Assembly: GCF_000331515.1 (NCBI RefSeq) | Contig: NZ_AMZO01000006.1 | Coordinates: 62,001 to 126,000 of the forward strand | DNA from: Photobacterium marinum | GTDB lineage: Bacteria > Pseudomonadota > Gammaproteobacteria > Enterobacterales > Vibrionaceae | DNA length: 64,000 nt | Direction: 5' to 3' | Part shown: piece after piece, positions 19,592-28,336 of the stretch | How the letters are laid out: each line of letters begins with the position of its first letter | Position numbering within the stretch: position 1 is the first letter of the stretch | The notes under the pieces: generated by a model | What the model saw: the letters and a program-made list of their open reading frames with translations, nothing else | What the model was told of the DNA's origin: nothing | The model's database searches: none | Position numbers and translations under genes: made by a program

Positions 19592-20248
19592 ATGCCGACA
19601 GTAAAACAAACCTTTGAAAATCATGACTTTTCCAGACAGGACCTGGAAGCTGAGCAATTTCACCAATGCGCTTTCTATAACTGCAATTTCAGCCGGGCAA
19701 ACTTAAAAGAAGCAGAGTTCATCGATTGCCGTTTCATTGAGCGCGGTGCGATAGAAGGCTGTAACTTTGACTACGCCGATTTGAAAAATGCCAGCTTCAA
19801 GCGATGCCAACTAGCGATGAGCCACTTTCTCGGCGCAGACTGCTTTGGTATCGAAATCAGAGATTCAGATCTGAAAGGAGCCAACTTCTTCAAGGCAAAC
19901 TTCGTAAACCGAATAAGTCACAATGTGTTCTTTTGCTCGGCATACATTACCGGTTGCAACCTTTCTTACGCTAACTTCGAGAGCCAATGTATTGAAAAAT
20001 GCGACCTGTTTGAAAACCGCTGGCTAGGTGCCAACCTGCAAGGAGCTAACTTCCGGGGAGCAGATCTTAGCAGAGGACAATTCTCAGAAGAGCATTGGGG
20101 ACAATTTGCGATGGAAGGATGTGATCTTACCCATACAGAGCTGAATGGCCTGGACATTCGCCGCGTCCGAATGACGGGCGTAAAAATCTGCGACTGGCAA
20201 CAAGAGCAACTTCTCGATTCGCTGGGGATCATTGTATTGCCGGGCTGA
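19592..20248 (+). CDS. qnr: Qnr-family pentapeptide repeat protein
   Basis: 218 residues, exactly the usual Qnr length. Nearly the whole chain is pentapeptide repeats (A(D/N)LxX type: Ala-Asn-Leu-Lys-Glu, Ala-Asp-Leu-Lys-Asn, Gly-Ala-Asn-Leu-Gln and others) that fold as a right-handed four-sided beta helix. Segments such as Ile-Glu-Gly-Cys, Gln-Leu-Ala-Met and Cys-Asp/Glu-Leu-Phe-Glu-Asn-Arg-Trp match QnrS/QnrVC closely. The dimer mimics DNA and shields gyrase and topoisomerase IV, which lowers quinolone susceptibility. Chromosomal qnr genes are typical of Vibrionaceae, the accepted source of the plasmid forms. No attC site or mobile element lies beside it, so this is an intrinsic copy. AAGGAG is six bases before the ATG. 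Confidence 0.93.
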   Translation: MPTVKQTFENHDFSRQDLEAEQFHQCAFYNCNFSRANLKEAEFIDCRFIERGAIEGCNFDYADLKNASFKRCQLAMSHFLGADCFGIEIRDSDLKGANFFKANFVNRISHNVFFCSAYITGCNLSYANFESQCIEKCDLFENRWLGANLQGANFRGADLSRGQFSEEHWGQFAMEGCDLTHTELNGLDIRRVRMTGVKICDWQQEQLLDSLGIIVLPG

Positions 20249-20345
20249 CCAGTTTTAGCAATTTAGTGACCAGTCAGCAAAATTCCTGAAAACAACATAG
20301 TGCTACCTTATCCAGCTTAGAAGACACACTGTTGAAGAGGTAGCT

Positions 20346-21953
20346 ATGTATCCCAAGTCCACCATCTCTGAGCTTCGGCTCGGAGTTCCGAAAAAAATGT
20401 TTACGATTAACGTCGAGACAGGGTTCGATAAACAGCCCGTTTCGAGCGTTAACGTCAATCTATTTGGGATTATCGGCGATCATCAGGTTCACAGCTCACA
20501 CGGTGGCGAAGATCGAGCCCTTTTACAGTTCGACTCCCACCATTATGCTGAACTTGGAAAAACGTTCCCCAATTCCAGATATTATCTTGTAAACGGCGGT
20601 TTTGGTGAAAACCTCGTTGTCGCCGGAATGAACGAACACAATATGTGTATTGGTGACAAAGTTGCCATTGGCAATGTGCTGCTCGAACTCAGCCAGCCTC
20701 GTCCTCCCTGCTTCAAACTCAACCACCGATTCAATGAACCGACAATGGCACTATATACGCAAAACAACGCCAAAACAGGTTGGTTCTACCGAGTACTGAA
20801 CGAAGGAATAATTCTGGCAGGAGATCCAATCAGGGTGATAGAGCGACCTCACCCAGAGTGGCCCGTCGCGCGAGTACAACATTACCTCTATCATGAAACA
20901 GACAACAAAGCCGCCACAACCACGTTGTCTGAGATGAATGCTTTGGGCAAAGAGATCCGTGACACTTTTCGCCATCGCCTGGAATCAAACAAAACCGAAG
21001 ACTGGAACGGCCGTTTGACCGGTAATTCAGGTAAACTCGAAATGCGGGTTGTGAAAATAGTTAATGAATCTGAAGATATCAAACGCTTCTATCTTAGCCG
21101 TACAGATCTACAGCCCTTACCTGAATCTACAGCCGGTGCCAACATCACCTTAGCACTACCAAACGGGCTCCAGCGCTCCTATTCGCTCTGTGCCCTACAG
21201 GCCGATGACACCTGGCAAATAGCGGTACACAAATCTAACCAAAGTCGGGGCGGTTCTGCTTTTTTTCATGATCAAGTAAATGTCGGCGATATCTTTACAG
21301 TATCCGGGCCTCAAAACTATTTTGAGATGACCAGAGCTAAACATCAGATTTTCATTGCTGCCGGTATTGGCATCACTCCATTTTTAACCATGATTGAAGA
21401 AGCACTTGCTAACAGCGAATCGTTTGAACTTCATTACTGCGTAAAAGACATCAATGATTATCCGTTCAAAAAGTTACTTAGCCGATACTCAGGAAAGGTT
21501 TTAATCTACAGTCAGGTCAAACCGCTTGATATTGAAACACTGTTAAATTTTCATCATCGGGGAACTCATGTATATAGCTGCGGTAGCCCTGCTTTTGTCG
21601 ATCTGGTACGAAAATCAGCCAAACATTGGAATGATGAGCATGTGCATTTTGAACTCTTTACTCCACCGGAGAAAAAGCTGACGGAAAATACTGCTTTTAA
21701 GGTCATCATTAAAGATACTGAGCAGAGTATTGAAGTTGAACAAAACGAGAGTATGTTGAATGCTCTCAGAAAGAACGGCATTCCTATCGATTCATCCTGT
21801 GAAACCGGCTGCTGCGGAAAGTGCAAGGTAAAATATGAAGGCGAAGCTGATCACCGGGACACAATCTTAACAACAAAGGAAAGAGAGATATTTATGACAC
21901 CCTGTGTTTCCAGAGCCAAACAAGAACGAATCACTGTTTCAATCGATAAATAG
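20346..21953 (+). CDS. MOSC-domain protein fused to flavin reductase and 2Fe-2S ferredoxin
   Basis: A 535-residue three-part cytoplasmic redox protein. Residues 1-~215 are a MOSC domain of the YiiM type with the molybdenum-binding cysteine (Cys122 in Arg-Pro-Pro-Cys-Phe-Lys) and the 3-alpha tail. Residues ~230-440 are a phthalate-dioxygenase-reductase-like module with the FAD motif Arg-Ser-Tyr-Ser-Leu and a Gly-Ile-Gly-Ile-Thr-Pro nucleotide loop. Residues ~450-535 are a plant-type ferredoxin with ligands Cys485, Cys490, Cys493 and Cys520. It should pass electrons from NAD(P)H to the molybdenum site; YiiM relatives reduce N-hydroxylated compounds, so a detoxifying reductase is a fair guess. 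An AraC regulator starts seven bases downstream. Confidence 0.85.
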   Translation: MYPKSTISELRLGVPKKMFTINVETGFDKQPVSSVNVNLFGIIGDHQVHSSHGGEDRALLQFDSHHYAELGKTFPNSRYYLVNGGFGENLVVAGMNEHNMCIGDKVAIGNVLLELSQPRPPCFKLNHRFNEPTMALYTQNNAKTGWFYRVLNEGIILAGDPIRVIERPHPEWPVARVQHYLYHETDNKAATTTLSEMNALGKEIRDTFRHRLESNKTEDWNGRLTGNSGKLEMRVVKIVNESEDIKRFYLSRTDLQPLPESTAGANITLALPNGLQRSYSLCALQADDTWQIAVHKSNQSRGGSAFFHDQVNVGDIFTVSGPQNYFEMTRAKHQIFIAAGIGITPFLTMIEEALANSESFELHYCVKDINDYPFKKLLSRYSGKVLIYSQVKPLDIETLLNFHHRGTHVYSCGSPAFVDLVRKSAKHWNDEHVHFELFTPPEKKLTENTAFKVIIKDTEQSIEVEQNESMLNALRKNGIPIDSSCETGCCGKCKVKYEGEADHRDTILTTKEREIFMTPCVSRAKQERITVSIDK

Positions 21954-21959
21954 CTTTAA

Positions 21960-22754
21960 TTGATGAGCAGCTTTCTTAGGAAGATAGATAATCTAGACAG
22001 TTACGGGCGGAAAATTTCTGCCTTTCGTCTTTGTGCCGGTTCCCAGCCTGATGATAATAAAGCGCCGATGCATACCCATAAACAGGGGCAACTAGTCATG
22101 CCTATAAACGGGATGATGACATGCCGCGTCAGTGATGCCATCTGGCTGGTTCCCAAGCATCATGCAGTCTGGATCCCGGCACATATTCCTCATACTAACA
22201 CCCCGTCAAAAGGTGCTGAGTTTTGTTTCGTCTATATTGATGATTCACGTCAGGAAATGCCGCACAGCTGCCGGACTCTATCCATTAGTCCGATGCTCAG
22301 GGAGATGCTGATTTATCTTTCCGATCTGCCGCCTGAAATCCAACCAGATGAAAACCTGGAGAAATTAATTGATGTGGCATTTTTCCAGCTCATGCAAATG
22401 CCGGCAGAAAAGCTCAGCTTTCCACTTCCATCAGAAAAGCGCCTGAAAAAAATAGCGGATGCGCTAATAACAACCCCATCTGATCGACGAACAGCAGAAG
22501 AGTGGGCCTGTGATAACGCCATGAGTGTCAGGACATTTACCCGACTGGTAAAAAGTCAGACTGGGATGAGTTTCCGCGACTGGCGTCGACAACTTCATAT
22601 CATCGTAGCCTTGCAGCGACTGTCTGAGCATTGGAGTATTCAGGCAATTTCTGACGAACTTGGCTACGATTCAGTCAGTGCCTTCATCACTATGTTCAAA
22701 AAGGAACTGGGCAAACCGCCTCGTCAGTACTTAATAGAAAATATCAATAAATAG
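21960..22754 (+). CDS. AraC-family transcriptional regulator
   Basis: 264 residues: an N-terminal cupin-like ligand domain (His-Thr-His-Lys-x-Gly-Gln-Leu near residue 38, then Trp-Ile-Pro-x-x-x-Pro-His) and a C-terminal double helix-turn-helix (~165-262) ending in the family Gly-Tyr-Asp-Ser-Val-Ser-Ala-Phe and Gly-Lys-Pro-Pro-Arg-Gln-Tyr signature. This cupin plus AraC layout is common in regulators of efflux and detoxification genes. It follows the MOSC-reductase gene by only a few bases with no strong ribosome site, so translation is probably coupled; it may control that operon. Confidence 0.88.
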   Translation: MMSSFLRKIDNLDSYGRKISAFRLCAGSQPDDNKAPMHTHKQGQLVMPINGMMTCRVSDAIWLVPKHHAVWIPAHIPHTNTPSKGAEFCFVYIDDSRQEMPHSCRTLSISPMLREMLIYLSDLPPEIQPDENLEKLIDVAFFQLMQMPAEKLSFPLPSEKRLKKIADALITTPSDRRTAEEWACDNAMSVRTFTRLVKSQTGMSFRDWRRQLHIIVALQRLSEHWSIQAISDELGYDSVSAFITMFKKELGKPPRQYLIENINK

Positions 22755-22815
22755 AACTTATCTCGCCCTCGCCGCTTTAACAGCGATGAGGACGAAATTA
22801 ATGCTAAATCTGTAA

Positions 22816-22998
22816 TTATTTCCTTTTTGAATCACAGCTCTCAAACGTTGCAGTGCTATTGATTGCTATTGAAAGAATCTTCGCTGAATCTGTCTCTTCA
22901 TTGGCAGATGATGCTAGTGTCCCTCTGGCTTTTGCCAGCCTTTCCATTAGTTCCAGCCGTTCTTTCTCTACTTTTGATATCGCCTTTTCTTTCAACAT
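22816..22998 (-). CDS. small hypothetical protein, 60 residues
   Basis: A short - strand frame with a possible GGGTG ribosome site about six bases before its ATG. The product is charged and probably helical in its first half (Lys/Glu/Arg/Leu-rich), then Ser/Thr/Ala-rich, and soluble. No family is recognised. Composition is more protein-like than the overlapping frame on the + strand, which reads as a hydrophobic Ser-rich shadow of it. The call remains tentative. Confidence 0.4.
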   Translation of the reverse strand: MLKEKAISKVEKERLELMERLAKARGTLASSANEETDSAKILSIAINSTATFESCDSKRK

Positions 22999-23151
22999 AA
23001 ATCACCCGAATAATGTTTTAACTCTTGCCTTTCTGTTACTCAGCAGCAAACACAACTTTACTGTTGCTTATTCAGGTTTATATCAATTAAAAAACGATAG
23101 AAGTAATTAGATACTATCTGTTTTATCGATAACAGTAGTCAAAAATCAAGT

Positions 23152-23553
23152 TCAAAGCTCACACTGTACTTCCGCAATTGGCAGCTTATGCTCCCCGAAA
23201 CAAACTAAAGCTTCGTGTTTATGACGCTTCCCAAGCGATACACCACCGATTTCGCTATTCTTCATTCTCAGGCTTTGAGCATAAACTTCTTCACCATCGA
23301 AAAGCTCAGCTTTAAAAGCATCCTGAATAGTCGATTCCAAACGAGTACCACTTCCGGAAATTGAAAAAACAACGCTGGCGCAGCGTTGATCCGACTTTTT
23401 CTTCATTGCGATTATATTGTCACCATTATTAGTTACCACCTCCTGCTCCGCAGGAGCGATGTTAACCAACTGCACATTATGAAGAGTGCACTTACCAGCA
23501 AAAGCAGAACCCGAGAAAAGCATCAGGATTAATAATACTCGCTTTGAAATCAT
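23152..23553 (-). CDS. small exported protein of unknown function
   Basis: 133 residues from the ATG at 23553, which I prefer over the upstream ATG at 23565 because a GGGTAA element sits just before it. A signal peptide (Leu-Leu-Ile-Leu-Met-Leu core, Ala-Phe-Ala cleavage) precedes a ~110-residue mature protein with four cysteines (Lys-Cys-Thr near the start, Arg-Cys-Ala, Val-Cys-Phe and Gln-Cys-Glu near the end), likely forming two disulfides in the periplasm. No enzymatic motif is visible. It stands alone between the AraC gene and dhaR. Confidence 0.65.
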   Translation of the reverse strand: MISKRVLLILMLFSGSAFAGKCTLHNVQLVNIAPAEQEVVTNNGDNIIAMKKKSDQRCASVVFSISGSGTRLESTIQDAFKAELFDGEEVYAQSLRMKNSEIGGVSLGKRHKHEALVCFGEHKLPIAEVQCEL

Positions 23554-23686
23554 TAATTTACCCATAAAAAGAACAGCAAATCCGCGATGCTACAGCAATT
23601 TAGTTATTCATACTGTAATGATTTGTCAGTTCACTATCTATACAGCGAATCAACCAAAATTTAATCCAGACAACATTCTTTAGCTT

Positions 23687-25705
23687 GTGATGACGCTACA
23701 ATGGCAGATCACCAAAATACGCGTTACGTTTCTTATGCAATCCCGTCTTCCTGTTAATAAAGAGCTTTGGCTGAGCTTTGTTTCCCAGCCGTCGGTGGAA
23801 GCCGAAATACCGGATATCGATCCGCACCTGCAGCAGGTCTGGCAGCGATGCCGCCGTCAGCAACGTCATGATCACTGGCCTGTTCCCCATCGCGCCAAAG
23901 GGGTGACATTCAAATCGATCAAAAAAACCAAGGCACCGTTTTTAAACCTGGCGATTCCAGCTATCGAAGATATTTACGAGTACCTGGAAAACACAGGTTG
24001 TGCCTTTGTAGTCTGTGATGAAACAGGCTGTACGCTTCATCTGTGTGGTGATACAGACATGCTGGCCAAGCTGGAAGCGCTCAGTATTCGCGAAGGCGTT
24101 TACTGGCGTGAAGGCATTATTGGCAATAATGCAATTTCCAGCGCAATGCATCTGGCCAAACCAACCAGAACAACCGCTTACGAACACTTCAAGCAGGCAC
24201 TACACCCTTTTGCCGTTTATGCCGCACCCATTATTGACGGCAACGGTTCAGCACAAGGCTGCATTGCCCTGGTCCTCCCGGCGGAAAAATCCTGTCTCTC
24301 TGCACTCGGTCTGATCCATTCAGCCGCACGGGATATCGCCAGCCAGATCCAGACGGAAAACATCCTGACCGAGTCCAACCAGCATTTATCCGAAGTTCAT
24401 GTCTTGCTTGAAGGCGTCGAAGAAGGGGTTCTGGCCTGGTACCCGTGCGGAAAAATCCATTACCTGAATCAGAAAGGCAGTGATTTACTAGGCCTGAGTC
24501 GCAGCGTACTCGGCAGCAATATCCAGACAGTGCTTACCCTTCCCCAACTTGTCCGTGAAGCGATCAAACAAGGGAATGGACTGGATATGGTCGAAACCAC
24601 AATTGAGAGTAAGTGTGAACCAGGCAGGAGCAAACTAATCTCAACGGTGATGTCACTGAAAATCGTCAAAACCGCCAGTAACGATACCCACTGCTATATC
24701 GCGCTGCTTTATCCTCTAAAACAAATCCGGGATCTGGTCCACCAGCATGCCGGTAACCGGGCAAGACTGACTTTCGATGATATTGTCGGCCATTCCGATG
24801 TAATGCAACGGGTGATTCGTCAGGCCCGTCATGCCGCTAAAGGTCGTGGCCCTGTTTTACTTCACGGCGAAGACGGACTGGGCAAAAGCCACTTGGCTCA
24901 GGCCATTCATAATGCGGGTGATCGCCGGGGACAACCGTTTATTGCTATAAACTGCCAGGCGATTCCAAAAGAGCTGATGGCTGCAGAATTTCTGGGTTCG
25001 GTACTGGACGGTGATAACAGTCCGGCTTCCAAATTCGAACTGGCTCATGGTGGAACCCTGTTTCTGGATCAGGTGGAATGCCTGTCGTCAGAAGTTCAGG
25101 CAGCCCTGCTTCATCTGTTGAAAACCGGCTTGCTGAACCGGATGAACGGGAATATTGTGTCGGTTGATGTCAGGATCATTGCCACTTCGAATGTCGATCT
25201 GGATCAGTTTGTGGCCGAGAAACACTTCCGAAGCCAGCTGCTGCTGGAACTGCAAACCTTCGATATTCACATTCCGCCACTGCGAGAGCGACTTGAAGAT
25301 GTACCAGCTCTGGTTGATCGTAAACTCACCCATCTCGAAACGGAAAAGAAGACACCGCTTGCGGTAAGCCGGGATGCCATGACATATCTGATGCGCTACC
25401 GCTGGCCCGGTAACCACAGGGAGCTGCGCAATGTCATTGAGCGCGCTGCAAATTTCGCTCAAGGCAAACTTATTGAGGTCAAAGATTTACCGGAAAATAT
25501 TCTGTGTACATCCGAACAGGTAAACCCTGGTTATCAGACACCATCGTCAAATTGCCTTGCTGAAGCTGAGAAGAATACTATTATCCGCTCAGCTCGTTAC
25601 TGCCGAGGGGTAACCAGCAAGATGTGCAGTGATCTCCAAGTAAGCCGCACGACCTTATGGCGTAAACTAAAAAGCTACCAAATCAATATCAGCGATTATA
25701 AATAG
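23687..25705 (+). CDS. dhaR: DhaR, transcriptional activator of the dihydroxyacetone kinase operon
   Basis: A 672-residue enhancer-binding-type regulator: an N-terminal GAF-like sensor (~60-220), a PAS domain (~235-330), an AAA+ domain (~375-600) and a Fis-type helix-turn-helix at the end (Ser-Arg-Thr-Thr-Leu-Trp-Arg-Lys-Leu-Lys). It resembles E. coli DhaR throughout, including Trp-x-Val-Pro-His-x-Ala-x-Gly-Val-Thr-Phe and the final HTH. The GAFTGA loop that contacts sigma-54 is missing, replaced by a short Gly-Ser-Val-Leu-Asp-Gly segment, so it should act with sigma-70 as reported for E. coli. There DhaL-ADP activates and DhaK represses it. It converges on dhaKLM. The true start may be the Met at codon 17 (23735). 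Confidence 0.9.
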   Translation: MMTLQWQITKIRVTFLMQSRLPVNKELWLSFVSQPSVEAEIPDIDPHLQQVWQRCRRQQRHDHWPVPHRAKGVTFKSIKKTKAPFLNLAIPAIEDIYEYLENTGCAFVVCDETGCTLHLCGDTDMLAKLEALSIREGVYWREGIIGNNAISSAMHLAKPTRTTAYEHFKQALHPFAVYAAPIIDGNGSAQGCIALVLPAEKSCLSALGLIHSAARDIASQIQTENILTESNQHLSEVHVLLEGVEEGVLAWYPCGKIHYLNQKGSDLLGLSRSVLGSNIQTVLTLPQLVREAIKQGNGLDMVETTIESKCEPGRSKLISTVMSLKIVKTASNDTHCYIALLYPLKQIRDLVHQHAGNRARLTFDDIVGHSDVMQRVIRQARHAAKGRGPVLLHGEDGLGKSHLAQAIHNAGDRRGQPFIAINCQAIPKELMAAEFLGSVLDGDNSPASKFELAHGGTLFLDQVECLSSEVQAALLHLLKTGLLNRMNGNIVSVDVRIIATSNVDLDQFVAEKHFRSQLLLELQTFDIHIPPLRERLEDVPALVDRKLTHLETEKKTPLAVSRDAMTYLMRYRWPGNHRELRNVIERAANFAQGKLIEVKDLPENILCTSEQVNPGYQTPSSNCLAEAEKNTIIRSARYCRGVTSKMCSDLQVSRTTLWRKLKSYQINISDYK

Positions 25706-25744
25706 TCGAAATGAACCTGAAACCGAGGTTCCCATAAACATAAA

Positions 25745-25766
25745 AAACCGCCCGATTGGGCGGTTT
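25745..25766. terminator. bidirectional terminator between dhaR and dhaM
   Basis: A 9-bp GC-rich stem (25745-25753 with 25758-25766) with a GATT loop and A/T runs on both sides, between two convergent stop codons. Confidence 0.9.
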
Positions 25767-25797
25767 GTATTTTCTGTCAGTCATAAACAAATGACCA

Positions 25798-28281
25798 CTA
25801 AAGCAACGACATCACCTGCTTTAGCGTCGAAGCATTAAGTACCGCCTCAGCAGTATCGACAGCCTTTATACTGTCGGTCTCACGCACAGCCTGCTTCACC
25901 TCAGCAATTCGAATCGGACTCATGCTGAGTTCATCAATCCCCATACCAATCAGGGTTGAAGTCAGCTTAGGATCACCAGCCATCTCGCCACAAATCCCAA
26001 TAGAGATCCCGGCTTCATGAGCCGCATCGGCAGCCTGTTTAATCATACGTAAAACTGCAGGCTGAGCCGCAGACACCAGGTACGAAACCGTATCATTGCC
26101 CCGATCCGCCGCCATTACATACTGCGTCAGATCATTGGTACCGACACTGAAGAAGCTCACTTCTTTTGCCAGCAACCCGGCATTGGCAACTGCCGCAGGC
26201 ACTTCAACCATAATGCCGACTTCAGGCATCGCAGCCGCGATACCATTGTGCTGCAGAGTTTCATAGCAGCTGTTTAGCAAGTACTTAGCCTGATTCAGCT
26301 CTTCCAGTGTTGCTACCATAGGGAACATCACTTTCAGGTTCGGATGCTCTACTCTTGCACGCAACAGGGCATTGAGCTGCAACTTGAACACATCAACATG
26401 CTGCAAACACAATCGAAGACCTCGGCAACCCAGGAATGGGTTCTCTTCTTGCTCCTGAGGCATGTAAGCTAGCGGCTTATCACCACCTATGTCAAGAGTG
26501 CGGATAATTACTGATTTATCACCGAATGCAGCGGCAATCTTACAATAAAACTCGTACTGGCTTTGCTCAGACGGCACCTGTTCGCTGTCAGTAAACAAAA
26601 ATTCTGTGCGAACCAGACCGACACCTTCAGCCCCGCAGTGAATAGCTTTTTCAGCATCTTCCAGATTAGCCAGATTGGCAAACACATCTAACGCCAAACC
26701 ATCTTTGGTTACGGCCTTTTCCATTGCCATGGCCTGAGCCTGTTCACGCTTGCGAGTCAGTTCCTCGGCCTGACGGCGAGCGTTGTCCAATTGCTCAGCA
26801 TGTGGCGCCAACCACACATCACCGTTAGAGCCATCCATAATGGCCATTTCCCCTTCCGGACTCTGCGACATAATTCCGCTTAAGCCAACTACAGCAGGGA
26901 TCCCCAGTGATCGGGCCAAAATGGCGGAGTGAGATGTCGTACCACCGTGCTCCAGAATGATGCCGCGCACCATTTCAGGATCCAGCTGAGCGGTATCGGA
27001 GGGCGTCAGATCAACCGCAACCAGTATGACTGGCTCATCCAGCACAATCTGCTGCCCGGTTTCACCTGTCATCAGCGCCATCACTCGGCGACCGATATCG
27101 TACACATCGTTGGCACGGGCCTGCATATACTCGCTGGCCGACGCCTCATAAGCCTGCGCAGTTTGCTCGATAACCTGCTCCCAGGCTTTTTCAATCGTAA
27201 CCGCTTCTTTCAGGCGTTGTCTTACCTGCTCGCCCAGTTCAGGATCAGACAGCATCTGACCATGGGCGATGAAAATTTCACTTTCTGATTTCGAACCGGC
27301 ATTGGCTGTTCTGACCACCAAATCCGCCAAATCGCGCTGCGCCGTATCACAGGCACGGGAAAAACGGGACCACTCTTCTTCATAACCAAGGAAGTCACGT
27401 TCTGGTGCTTTCGGCATGGATGGCCGGTAGTGCCACAACGGCGCAATAGCGATCCCCTCGGATGCTCCAACTGCACTGAGCCGACCGTCTTGGTGGGTCG
27501 TTACCCGGCGAGTTGGCCGAGGGGGTTCTGCCGTTCCCTCTTCTACCGATTCGTTAAAATGCTTTTTAGCCAGTGCAATAAACGCTTCCAGTGCAGACAA
27601 TGCTTCATTACCACTGGCAATAAAATTCAGTTTGTCACCTTTTCTTACCCCAAGCAGGGCAATCCCGTTAAGGCTTCGGGCACTGACTCGCTTGTCATTG
27701 CAGCTCAGCCAGACTTCAGCATCAAAAGAGCTGACCGCGGCGACAATCGCGGATGCAGGGCGGGCATGGAGTCCGTGCGGGTTTTTCACCTGCCACTCAA
27801 ACTCAAGTTCATCGCCGCTAACTTCGTGCTCAAGATCGATTCCGATGGAACCGGCTCCCGGCAGCTTGGCTGCCTGCTCCAGCAGTTCATACTTAGCGCA
27901 AAGGGCGTTGTGCGCTTCATCTGCCACCTGAATCAGTGACATTCCGGCAGCGGCGGCAACACAGGCCGACATAGTGCCTTCAATTAATGGTGCGGCACAG
28001 ACGTGAACATTGGCCGCAATCTCACTGCCGAGTAAATCCAGAGCGGTATCCGTGCTTAAAATTGCACTCCCCATATCCACCAGCACCAGCACACCTTCCG
28101 GGGAGTACACTTCTTCAATCGCCATCATCACGGCAACCGCGTCCGTGCCAATCGGGTTCTCCGGATCATCGACACCGGCAGCCACCGCGATCTGGACTTT
28201 TCCCTGGCTCATCTGACTAGCCAGTTCATGAACGCCTTTAGCAAGATTCGGGCTGTGGGAAACAATTACAATACTGACCAT
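25798..28281 (-). CDS. dhaM: DhaM with complete Enzyme I: EIIA(Man)-HPr-EI phosphotransferase
   Basis: The phosphoryl donor of the dihydroxyacetone kinase. At 827 residues it is far longer than E. coli DhaM (about 470). Order: EIIA-mannose fold (1-~130, His9 in Ser-His-Ser), HPr-like domain (~155-245, His172 in Gly-Leu-His-Ala-Arg-Pro-Ala), and an entire Enzyme I (~265-827) with the phospho-His451 in Thr-Ser-His-Ser-Ala-Ile and the C-terminal PEP-binding barrel (Asp-Ile-Gly-Gly-Asp-Lys-Pro-Leu, Gly-Thr-Asn-Asp-Leu-Thr-Gln-Tyr, Gly-Ile-Cys-Gly-Glu-Met-Ala). E. coli DhaM keeps only the first part of EI. This protein could therefore take phosphate straight from PEP and hand it EI to HPr to EIIA to DhaL-bound ADP. 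Last gene of the operon. Confidence 0.93.
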   Translation of the reverse strand: MVSIVIVSHSPNLAKGVHELASQMSQGKVQIAVAAGVDDPENPIGTDAVAVMMAIEEVYSPEGVLVLVDMGSAILSTDTALDLLGSEIAANVHVCAAPLIEGTMSACVAAAAGMSLIQVADEAHNALCAKYELLEQAAKLPGAGSIGIDLEHEVSGDELEFEWQVKNPHGLHARPASAIVAAVSSFDAEVWLSCNDKRVSARSLNGIALLGVRKGDKLNFIASGNEALSALEAFIALAKKHFNESVEEGTAEPPRPTRRVTTHQDGRLSAVGASEGIAIAPLWHYRPSMPKAPERDFLGYEEEWSRFSRACDTAQRDLADLVVRTANAGSKSESEIFIAHGQMLSDPELGEQVRQRLKEAVTIEKAWEQVIEQTAQAYEASASEYMQARANDVYDIGRRVMALMTGETGQQIVLDEPVILVAVDLTPSDTAQLDPEMVRGIILEHGGTTSHSAILARSLGIPAVVGLSGIMSQSPEGEMAIMDGSNGDVWLAPHAEQLDNARRQAEELTRKREQAQAMAMEKAVTKDGLALDVFANLANLEDAEKAIHCGAEGVGLVRTEFLFTDSEQVPSEQSQYEFYCKIAAAFGDKSVIIRTLDIGGDKPLAYMPQEQEENPFLGCRGLRLCLQHVDVFKLQLNALLRARVEHPNLKVMFPMVATLEELNQAKYLLNSCYETLQHNGIAAAMPEVGIMVEVPAAVANAGLLAKEVSFFSVGTNDLTQYVMAADRGNDTVSYLVSAAQPAVLRMIKQAADAAHEAGISIGICGEMAGDPKLTSTLIGMGIDELSMSPIRIAEVKQAVRETDSIKAVDTAEAVLNASTLKQVMSLL

Positions 28282-28336
28282 AATTAAACCTTAGCTGAGG
28301 TGGCGCGAAGCCACCTCAAACAACAGAAAGTAATGC

